Source: Bolinopsis microptera
Taxonomy: Eukaryota; Ctenophora; Tentaculata; Lobata; Bolinopsidae
Length of the DNA stretch: 64,000 bases
Assembly (NCBI RefSeq): GCF_026151205.1
Contig: NC_087080.1
Location: 8,147,720-8,211,719, forward strand
Direction: 5' to 3'
In this document: one piece after another, positions 36,701-48,700 of the stretch
Layout: each line of letters starts with the position of its first letter
Position numbering within the stretch: the first letter of the stretch is position 1
Position numbers and translations under genes: made by a program
The notes under the pieces: model-generated
Database searches by the model: none
What the model saw: only the letters and a program-made list of their open reading frames with translations
What the model was told of the DNA's origin: nothing

Positions 36701-39700
36701 TCTCACTGGACGACATTATGCGAGCCTTCAAAACGTTTGATATTAACGGTGACAATTTCATAACCCTGACTGAACTCAGTGCACTCTTACAAAAGGTTCG
36801 ATATATATCTGGTTATTTTCTTTACTTTGTATCATTGTGTTCCATTTCAGAATAAATAAAAATGGACCAAGGTCAAGCACACTTGTTTTGAAGTTTGGTC
36901 ACAACTGCTCTAATCTTTATCCAACAGTTAGGTGAGAAGATGTCTGCAACGGAGGTGGATAAAATATTTGCTACTCTTGATGTTAACAAGGACGGTAAAC
37001 TGGACTTCAAGGAGTTTACTGGACTCTATGAGAACACCTCCAGACAGCTGAACCACTTGTTATCTGTCAGAGGTATTATACTTTCAGTTCTTCGAGTAAT
37101 TGAATCAGGCGGTTTTAATATACTTCTCATATTATCCTTACTGATTACTTAGGTAAACAATTGTTTTACCTTCAGCATGCCTCGTATAATATGTTAGAGT
37201 AGAAATAGTTTGACTGTTGATTTTTGTTAGAATATGTCTGAAAACTTACCTGTCACTGCTTCAGTGCCAAATGAGAAACCTAGCACAGAAAGTAAGATAC
37301 CAGCTGTACCTAGTTCAGTGTCTGTTACCGAAACTGAAACGGAAACTGAAACTGAAACGGAAACTGAAACTGATGAAGATGATGACATCGTTGTGGTTCC
37401 TAGAAAACAGCCCCTTAAAATTGCAGGTTTGATTTTACCCGAAAGTTTACTTTTTCTATGATCCATATCGCATGAATGAAGGCTCATTTGATAGGTTCAT
37501 ACTCACCGGCAAATATTCTCATTATTTGTAACTATTCGAGGAACTCCTTCCCTAACCAGAGGACCAGGTGTAAAGAGGAATTATGAGATTGTGGGTATCA
37601 CAAATTATCAACAAACTTCATGGGCGCTCTACTCCACCTATTATCTGCACACCTTCACCACCTCATGTTGGCACGTTTATTCGATTTATTGTTTTCAATT
37701 TAATCTAATCAGGAAGGTTTCTGTGAATGTCTAAAGTAAACATTTAGTTTTATTCTTGATTTTCGCCTTATTTATCAAGTAACCCTAAACATTGTCAGAA
37801 AAAGCTAAAGCTGTGACAGATCCTAAAAAACTTACAAAAACAAAAGTCGATGAGAAAAAAGAAGAGGCCAAATCAAATGTTGTGGAAAAGAAAGAAGAGA
37901 AGAAAGAAGAGAAGGCAAAAAAAGGTCTTCAACCTAAACCGGCTGCCGAAAAGAAAAAGATAGCCACCGAGAAGAAATCAACCGAGCCCAAGAAAGCTGC
38001 ACCATCAAAAGCTAAAGAAAAGACGGTGCTAAAATCTACGACTAAATCCGCAAAACCAGCAGAAAAATCACCAAAAGCCTCAAAAGGTAAGGAATGAGGA
38101 CCAACTTTATCAAATAATGTGTATATTTATAAACAAATTGTATGAGCGGTAGGTTTTTATATAGATGAGTAGATGACTCGGTTTCACCGTTTCAAAATTT
38201 CCCACATGACATGTGAAGTCATACTAACAAACCGGTTTCTCATACTGTCCATAATATCATAACTCTGTTATCTGTGTAACCTCACTGACAAACACCCCAG
38301 AAGAAGAAGCAGCCCTGAAACACCACCGTAATGTTCGCGGTTGCACCTACGCTGGTACACGCGGTGATTGGACCGCACACCAATACCTCCTCACGGTCCC
38401 GAAGAAGACTAAACTTGTCATGCTCTTATCACCGCTCGCTCAAAGTAAGCTATTTACTTTTTAATTTCTAAGAAAATTTCTAAAGAAATTTCGAAGATGA
38501 ATGAGTCACTAATTGGTTCAAGTTTCGCAACATGTTATAACTTGACAGTTGACTCACTTAAACTGCTCCAGAAGTTTAATTCGTACACGAACAAAGTTAT
38601 TATAAAATGGTAGAAATTAGATCCCTAAATAGCTAAATGGATCTGAACGCACTTTTCGTACAAGAGAAAATACTATGATTTTCAAAATACGTGGCTCCTC
38701 AGACCCCAATTACAGAACACCCAAAATTACCGCGGATATGAGGACTTGTTCATATTCTGGCATAAGGAGCTCAGCAATATATATATGATAAAGCAGCAAC
38801 TGTTAACAGCTGATTTTACTTGGATTTAATTACAGACAAATTTAATTTCAAAACACAGCTAATTGAAATTCATGACATACACCACGCCCGTTTATAAGTC
38901 ACACGCTACAAACAGTTCATTTGGAGTTACAAAGGGCTCTTACTAATTCGCTCGCCCAAAAATTTCACGTGACTTTGGTTTTTATGGTTTTGCAGCCGTA
39001 CAAAACGGTTTTACATAAACCCTAATCCCAACCCTAACCCTAACCATAACCCCGAAGCTATCCATAACCCTTACCACAACCCTAACCCTAACCCGAGCCC
39101 TAAACAATCGAATTCATGTTTTACTAGCCTGTCACGTGACCAAAACGGTTTTTTGCCCATAACTCTCCAGGGAAGCATTTTTACCCTACGTCATGGGGGG
39201 TGATTCGGAATCAGCGTCCAAAAATACACCGATCCAGATAAATTTCATACCCAAAGGGCCTTTTCACAAGAATTTTCTTAAAATTTGGGCGAGCGATTTA
39301 GTAGGAGCGGTTACAAAGAGTCACAATACCCCTTGATGCCCCCTCAAAATAGTGATGATACACAAGCTCTGTTTCTTATCACGTGACCTCCCCGTTTTAA
39401 TCTGATTGGTGGGGGTGGGGGAGGTGCAGGTCTTAACTGAAACGTGGACTCAGATTCTGATTTAGAGAACCGTGCCCCTTGTCCAAAAATTACGTCCTTA
39501 ATAATTACTTGAGGGGTGGATGAAGAGAAAAATACTTTTTTCTCGGATCTATACTTGAATATCTGAGCTCTCAACCAACTTCCGTGCCACAACCTCCACA
39601 GTTTGCTCCTGCTGTCTCTACAGCACAGGTAGAAAATAAGAGGGTTCATTGCAGATAGAAAGCAGGGAGACAAGCAGTCCTTCATGAAGTTTATCTTAAG

Positions 39701-42700
39701 GAGAGTGTATATCATCATGGGTTTCACCGCGTGCAGGGCTATGGAGGTGGTAATGAGACGAGAAAGAGAGTGTTACCCAGGTTCATGAGAACAATTGCCC
39801 AGCTGCTCTGTCTGCATTTAGCTCGTGTCTCTGTGATCACACTCCTCTTTGTTTTAAGTAGATGGTAAATTGTTAAGAGACTGGTTATCAGAGATACCAG
39901 ACAGTGTGCCAGGTAGGGCACTGCCACTGCCATCTGCCAGCTCACGTTCGTTTCCCTCCATGAAATCTGCTGGAACCGGAGCCAGTACGGCTTCCCGGTA
40001 ACAGGGTGGCCTGGGCCACAGAACATGATGTTTCTCACCAGGACCGCCACCAGGAAGATAACGTTGAGTGCAATGTAGAAGAGTAGAGAGCGGATCCTGA
40101 AGTTGGTGAAAGGTCTGATTATCTTGATGTAGCGGGTGATGGAGAGGAGTGATGTCAGAATGGCGGAGATGGAGATTACTGTTACGTTGAATATGCTCCA
40201 GAGTTCCTACAAAGGTTTATTTGTTATTGTAAATCTATATCGCGACATATGTATGCATAACTGTGCATGGAAATGAAGTTGAGCATAAGATACAATTTTG
40301 AGCATTTCTTTTGCCAACAATCTTATCATTTTCTCACCATTTAGTCTTTACAAAATATTGCTCTACCTTCGTGAATGTAGAATGATTCTTGATAGGTGAC
40401 ACTTGGCTGCTGAGCAAATTAGATATGATAACGAAGGGGAAGGTGACATTAGTCAGGAAGTCTGCCACTGCCAGCAATTTGAAGAGTATAGCAGCAGTGG
40501 TTTTCCTCTGTGTGTGGTTGTAGTATATCAGGAGAGGATTTGCTATGCTTGATACACCGGCAAATGTACCCAGTAGCACAGCAAATGCTTTGTTGAACAC
40601 CTGATGAAGAGAGAGAGTTAGTGGATACGTGGGGACCCTTGGTGGGAGTTTGTGGTCTAAAATATTTGAATACTGTATAATGATTAAATGAATTAGAATC
40701 CTAGTTTCTCGTATCCTGCTTCGTAATCTAAAGATTTACGTATTGAATGAATAATTATTATAAACCTTGGCTTGGTTATGCATTAAGTATCAATTAAATT
40801 TTGACCCTGTATTAAATCTGAAAATGATGTCCAACCTCATCGTAGTGGTTGCCTGTATGGATAGGATGAAGCTGCCCGTCTGGTCCGGGAATTCGCTCCA
40901 CCAGGCTACCGAATATTACCATCCTAGTAGGATTAAAATGTAGGATCTTATGGTTTCATGTTATTAGTTTAATTTTGCCTTGGCTGAGTTTCTGACCATT
41001 CATGATCCAGACAGCAATAAATTTTATTAAAAGAAATTTTTAAAAACGTACAACAAACGTGAATAATTTGTTAATACTTAATAAGTGATGTCGAAAGTGT
41101 TGAAACACGTTATTATGAGTAAACTAAAACCAGTTTGAATTCCAGGTCAGGAGGACAAGGTTCTGCCCGATGTGACACTCTACCTCGTCAAAAAGGACGA
41201 TACTTCTGTTACGCTCATGTCCCTGGATCGAACCGACGATAACAGGTAATAAAATTGAGGGTAAATGTAATAAACATGTAGGTTAAGGTAACACTAACAG
41301 ATGCTACAAGTGTGATTATCTCGAATAAACTGAACGTGGCTCACTGGTCATTAGTTCATCGGACATAATTATTCCGGACATTACTTTCACGCTGAAGACC
41401 TTAGCGTGAATAATTGTGTCCGATAAGGTAGTTTGTTGGCGTTGGTGCGTTCAACATGAGAGTAAGACATTGAATATTGATGATCCGTTCAAGTTAAAAG
41501 ACACAAGGAAATCAAGGAGATCACCAAGGTAATAAATATTCAAATAGCGTTCCTGCGAAACCATGCAATTAACGCAACATCTTCCACAGCTTGTGATTAA
41601 GCTGTTTTTGAACACTCGAAAGTAAAGTACTAATATGGACTTCTTTTAGATAATGATATATGGACACGTTCATTTGAGTTTGAGGATATTGGTAAACAAA
41701 AATAATAGCGTTTTCGACGATAGTGGCTTAATTTTGACATCTATTAACCTAGCACGTTCAGAAGTTCTGAACATTAGCCACGTAACCCATACTCCCATAT
41801 GCACTGCTCAGAAAGAAAATCTATTGTTGTTAGGCACTATAATGTTTCAAATGTCACATTTTGTGTGACTTAGTTAACTGCAGTTGTCTAATTATCATTC
41901 CTTGGTCTGAAATATAGTAGATTAGGTTAATCTAACAATTATGATACAACATTGGTTAAAGTAGAAGCAGGGAGCTAACCCTACCTCTATCTTAGAGTAA
42001 AGCTGGAGGGTGAAGTAGAAGCAGGGAGCTAACCCTACCTCTATTTCAGAGTAAAGCTGGAGGGTGAAGTAGAAGCAGGGAGCTAACCCTACCTCTATTT
42101 CATAGTAAAACTGGAGGATGAAGAAGAAGCAGGGAGCTAACCCTACCTCTATTTCATAGTAAAACTGGAGGATGAAGAAGAAGCAGGGAGCTAACCCTAC
42201 CTCTATTTCAGAGTAAAACTGGAGGGTGAAGTAGAAGCAGGGAGCTAACCCTACCTCTATTTCAGAGTAAAGCTGGAGGATAAAGTAGAAGCAGGGACCT
42301 AACCCTACCTCTATTTCAGAGTAAAGCTGGAGGGTGAAGTAGAAGCAGGGAGTTACTCAGTTCTGACCCACACAACAAGTTGTAACTTTGTGAACGAGTC
42401 CGATCTGCCCATCACTCCCGTCCCGGTGAAAAGTGAACAGAAGCTGAGTCCTACTGCTGCGTGAGTTTAATGAGTACGCCTATAATATAATTTCTTAGAA
42501 CATTACAAAATATTAAGCACAGCTGTTTACTATTTTTTAATTGAAACTCCTTTAAATCAATCAATTACATACAAATTACACAATGGAATAGGCTACAAAA
42601 TATACCTTGAGAGACTACGGTGTACAAATTATCGTTTTATAATCTACTAGTGTAACCCGGCCTTCGGCCGTGATTTCACTGCCGCAGTTAAAAAGGGTAG

Positions 42701-45700
42701 GACTATTTACCCGCTGAGTCAAAACCTGCATCAGGTGACCAATTCTATTCGGAGACCGGAGTACCCTCACTTATCCAACAGTATTTAACATCATTGCATA
42801 ATCAGTTCTTTCTCGTGGATAATTGAGTCATTATTAGGCACCACATTCAATGATCATAAGGTCCGTACACCGACTATTACACCGCTTTCCATTTTTATTT
42901 AAATCTTTAAAAAATTAACCCTTATTAACTCCGGCCTCCGCACCACACCCGCCTATTATATTTGAAAACATGCATTAAATTGTCGTATGAAAGGATGAAC
43001 TCTCTCTACAGTCCAAACAGACCGCAATGAGCGCTTCCTCCCCTAATAAGCTTATAGTATATATTACATGACAATTGACAGTGTAATTATGAAATATATG
43101 ATATATGTACCAACGCTACATAATATGCAGTAATGGGAGAGAGAGCGAGGAGGGAGAAAATGTGAGCCATTTTATTTAACATTTGTGGTACAAGGGGTTT
43201 TCCAAACACAAGGGGTTTTCCAAACTCCAGGGGCTCGTGAAGTGTCTTACACAACCTCTCCGAGCCCAAGATCCGTAGTGCGTGGTGAAGAGCCACACCC
43301 TTCTCGAGGTGCCACTGTTAAGCTTAGTAGCCTGTTCTGGGTGATTCCAGTTAAAACAGGTGAACGGTAACAGAACACTGCGGCTCTAGACCAGTACAGG
43401 TCGAAAAATATAACCGGGACATCTGTCTCGTTAGGACTGCATGCAGTTCATCGGGTGCGAAGGGCCAGCATCCCTTCCACCTCAAATAACAACGCTACTG
43501 AAACAACACACACATCAAATGGACGGAGTGCTACTTCCAATTCAAGGACGGATGGTTCCAGCATGACGGAGGCTGGGCAAAGCCTACGGGACCCCAGTCG
43601 CCTGATGAGAAGAGGGGTTACTCGTCATCTGACCAGATTTATTAGTCAACAGATCATCCATGTTGACCCTGCTTCCAACAAATCCAATCCAGTAAATTAT
43701 TGCAAACAGTTTTTACGTTTTGGAACATGGAACGTTCTATCTCTTGTCAGCTCATCTACACAGCTCTACCAACTTAGTCAAAACATTGATCAGTACAGAT
43801 TGGATCTTTTGGGGATCACCGAGACTCACATGCCTGGATCTGGCACCACTCTACTGGACAATGGCAGTCTACTCATCCATTCCGGTAGAGTCGACGGGAT
43901 CAAGAGACAGGGAGTCGGTCTCAGTCTTTCAAAACGAATCAGAAACTCCCTGATATCGTTCACTCCCACATCGGAGCGGGTTTTAACTGCTAGGCTGCAT
44001 AGTAAGCAAATCAACATCTCTGTTGTTGTGGCCTATGCTCCAACTGAGGGTGCAGAGGAGAGTGAGAAAGATAAGTTTTATAGGACACTCACAGATACAT
44101 TTGATGGGCTACCTCGTCACGATATCAAGTTACTGCTCGGCGATTTTAATGCAAAAGTAACATCAGGCAGATATGGAAGTGAAGCGGTCATCGGTGGGGA
44201 ATCACTCCATAGCTCATCAAATGACAACGGGACAAGACTTGTGGATTTCTGTGCGACGAACCAGCTTGTCATCGGGGGAACTCTCTTCGAGCACAAGAAA
44301 ATTCACAAGGGAACATGGCGGTCCCCCAACGGGATCACCGTCAATCAGATAGATCATATCTGCATTGGAAAGCGGTTTCGTCAGTCACTTTTTGATGTTA
44401 GGGTATGTCGCGGGGCAGACATCGGCTCCGATCATTATCTGGTTCTAGGACTGCTGAAAATCAAACTTCAGTCAGTGACAAAGATCAACGCCAACAGGCC
44501 CAATGTGCCTGCCATTGAGCGCCTGAGGGATAGTACTACGGTTACAGAGTACAATGTGGCTCTTCAAAACCGATTTGCAAGTCTGGATAGTGAGGTCAAC
44601 CTCGAGGATATGTGGCGTAATCTCAGTCAGACCGTCACTGATGTCTCACTGGAGGTACTAGGCAAGAGACCCCGGAAGGCAAAGGAGCAACACCTGTCAC
44701 GGAAGACCAAGGATTTATTGATTCAGCGGGCACAGTTTAAGCGCAAAGACCCAAACTCGGACGCTAACAGGTCAGAGTATTCTAAACTTAATAAGTTAGT
44801 CAAGAAAAGCAGCAAGCTAGACGACAATAACTGGGCAGTTAGAGTAGCTACTGATCTTGAGGAAGCAGCGAGCAAAGGTCAGCAGCGTGAAGTATGGGCA
44901 AAGATCAAGAAGATCTCTGGTAAGAACAAGAAGCCTCAAGCATCTTGTGTCCGGGACAAGGACGGTAGGAAGATCACGGATCCCCAACAGCAGAGGGATA
45001 GGTGGAAGGAGCACTTTACTGAACTTCTGAACCCTCCATTATCAAGTGTCGACCTTGCCGACCTTGATACAGTACCACCCCAACCCCACTTTAACTCTCT
45101 CTCTTGTTCGGATGGACCACCCACCAGAGACGAGATTAGTTACTCCCTGACAAAGCTTAAGAACAACAAAAGCCCAGGAGTGGACGGGATAACTAACGAG
45201 CAACTGAAGTATGGTGCGAGTGCTCTAGTTGATCAACTAGAGTGTCTATTCAAGAAAGTCTGGGAAGAAGAGACTGTTCCTGAAGATTGGTTAAAGGGTG
45301 TGATCATTGTTATTGGGAAGAAAGGAGACACTTCAGTCTGCGGGAACAACAGAGGGATCACCTTAAGGTCTACAGCATCTAAGCTTTTTCAGATGATTCT
45401 TCTTAAGCGGTTACATGCTGGTATGGAGTGTCTTCTCAGGGAGAATCAGTGCGGATTTAGACAGAACCGCTCATGTATTGATCAGATTTATTCTCTCCGA
45501 ACTATTATTCATAACTGTCTTGAGTTTAACATTCCTCTCTACATTAATTTTGTCGATTTCAAGGCAGCGTTCGATTCTATCAGAAGGGACTTTATTTGGT
45601 GCAGTATGAGACACTATGGGCTGCCTGAAAAATATGTCAGAATATTTCAGTCATTTTTTGGGGGTACCATGAGTGCCGTGAGGGTTAATGGGGAGCTGAC

Positions 45701-48700
45701 AGACTGGTTTGATGTTAACTCAGGCACAGGTCAGGGCGACATTCAAGCACCTCCTGTCTTTAATTTCTGCCTAAACTTTTCTGCATTTCTGGCTGAGACC
45801 AACAAGATCATCAGTCAAGGCGCAGTGCTGCAGAAAGAGACGAAGACGGTCGAGGAAAAGGTCATTTTGGACACCGATTATGCTGATGACATGGCTATTA
45901 TGGACAACTCAGGGGAAGGCCTACAGGAGTCAACTGATCTATTAGTTCATTACAGCTCCTACGCTGGGCTCAGAATAAATGCAAAGAAGACCCAATGCAT
46001 GGCTGTAAGCAAGTGCGCCTCCCAGCGACCTTTCATCAAGGATGATTGTATTGAGCTGTCGGTTGAGGGTGAACCCGTCGAGCAGGTTAGCAACTTTGTC
46101 TACCTGGGTGCAACTATCAGTGGGGATGGGACAATCAACAGAGACCTGGATGTCCGTATCCAGAAGGCTAATGGCGCCTTTCATCAGCTCTGGAACATTT
46201 GGAATAGCAGAACTATAAAGACTCCAACCAAGATCAGGATCTATAGGGCTGCTGTCCTCACCATCTTGTTGTACGGAGCTAATGTCTCAAACACCACCAA
46301 AAAGCAGATGAAACGCTTCGAGGTTTTCCATCAAACCTCCTTGAGAAGGATCCTTAGGATTAAATGGTTCTTTCATGTGACCAACGAAGAAGTTCTTAGG
46401 AGGGCTGGCATCAAGTCAGTCGAGACTTTCATCAGTGCTGCCAGGTTACGTTGGTATGGACATGTAGTTAGAATGCCAGACTCTAGACTACCAAGGTTTC
46501 TGTTGAACTGGAAGCCAAATTATGGAAAGAGGTCAAGGGGCAGACCCCGTAAGAACTGGAAGTCCTGCGTACTCGAAGATGCTGCTAAGTTTACAGGTGT
46601 TGAAAACATCGACAACAACACGACAGAAGCTTTGGCTACCAACCGAGTACAGTGGAGACATATGTTACGCCGCCAACGCGATGTGTGTGATGCAGGCCAC
46701 TCCAACGACTAGGAGGAGACCTTACCATGTATGTATGTACAAAACCATCAATTAAACCACTTTCCACCGACCGATTTAAAAAACATTTACCATTTGTCTT
46801 CCTCATAGTTTTCTCGGTACTATACCGAAAAAAAGTCCAATAACTCTAACCATTTTCTTGATTAAGCCGCTCGGAAATTACCCTCGCACACACACACACA
46901 GACATACACAGAGACACACACTCTGAGATTATTGTTTAAGATTGAAAAGGCGAGAAAGGTTGGCTGATTGAATTACTCTAAAAACTCAAAACTTGGAGGC
47001 CAGCTTTTCACGGCTTCAATAATGAAGATTCTTCGTTTTCTTGGCTTTTATCGCGTCTAGTCAGTTAAATATAATGATTTGACTAGTGGTCCGTGATGTG
47101 GCGAATCTATTCCAATTTCCAAGTAAATTATGTCAATTGTGGAGTTAAAAGTGCCTATCAAATACGTTTGAAGTGCATCAACGACCAATGAAATCACCCT
47201 ACAGTAAATTCGCTGTCACGTATTTTAATCACGTATTTAAGCCTTATTTCAGTTTATGTCCAGTTTATCAACAGTTTATTAACCTAAGATGAGAAGTACG
47301 AATGAGTCGGACTTTTCAATTTACTCGTATCGTACGTACTTTTCAATTCTATTGAAAAGTTCTCCTTCTAGAAATCGATGGAAGAGTTCTAAATCGCATG
47401 TTACGGACTAATATTGAGCGTTTTCAAAAACTTGTGTTTCTATATTCCAATCGTCGATTAACTTAAAGTTTAACTTTAAGAGAAACAAGCTGTTTAAATA
47501 AGTAAATTGTCTAGCAATTTTGTAGAATTTTTGTTTTACTTTAAAATGCTTGCCTGACCTAAGAATTGTGTGTTTAATTTATTCGCGAACGGTATATTTT
47601 CTCTAACATCGGCAAACAATTACATTTTACAACGGCCCCGATGATAATAATTCAAAAACAAAAAAATTCTATCTGAATCGTACGTCGTATGAGTCGGACT
47701 TTTCAAAGTTGCGTACAAGTACGTACTTTTCCCCCTAAACGAGTCCGTACTTCTCATCTTAGTTATTAACCTTCTGTCAAGTAGTTGACAGTTATTCTGT
47801 GTATATAAGACTTATAGTTGCCAGGGTAAAGAGGCACCCTTGCTATAAGCTATCAGATTTCCTGTGCAGACGTCAGCAATGGTTCGTCTAGCATAGTTAT
47901 TTAAATAAGACACAGTGGCCCCCAAGTAATTGCTCACACGCAATAAACCTTTAATATGTCACGAAATTTGTGTCAGAATTGCACAAACATTTCAGAGATC
48001 ACAGATATATGGATCGAACTTTCAACTTATGGATCAAACTATATAGATTTCTAAACAGTAAATTTAAGTCGATAACAGTGAGTGTGGCATTCCCTCCTTA
48101 TTTTTCACAATTGTAGTCATGAAAAAATAACGCTTCTAGCTAGGAAGTCGAAATATTGTGTACACATTTGGTTGGACGAATGAACACTTAAAGCTTGGGG
48201 TGAACGTAATTGTACTGACAAAAAACAGAGGCGAAATTCAAATTTCAAATTCAAATTCTGTTGGATAACGATTTTGGGTATTCACCCAAGGGACACTTGT
48301 GCCAAGTTTCAGGCCGTGGGTGTGGACAGTATTTTCCAAAAGTCGAGATTCACTTTAAAAAAATTCTAAGTTTAAGTTTTACTAGTATATTAAAGGTATT
48401 AACCTCAAACTTTAACGCGAAATATCTAAAGAACGTAAAGTTAGATGCAGTTAATCCTACTTGTTGGTTTCCAGCAGTTCTATCACAGACTATATAATCG
48501 ATTTTTTATCTCCCGCCTAGCTTTAACTATTTAAAAACTCTGATAGCTATATAGTCGGGTCTCAGTCAAATTATCTGACCTTGTGGTATAAGGCGATCAA
48601 ATCATTGGATTCACTAAATGTAAACTCTAACTGGGAGTGTCTAAGAGATATAAGCAAATAAGCCGGAGATTAGTAAGAACTGAGAAATTTAAGTAATGGA

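Noticed and set aside
41961-42338. CRISPR-like array
   Set aside because: Units are contiguous without spacers, the host is eukaryotic, and the unit is explained by the adjacent splice junction.
43826-46705. Minus-strand ORFs inside the LINE
   Set aside because: Antisense shadows of the 1085-codon frame.
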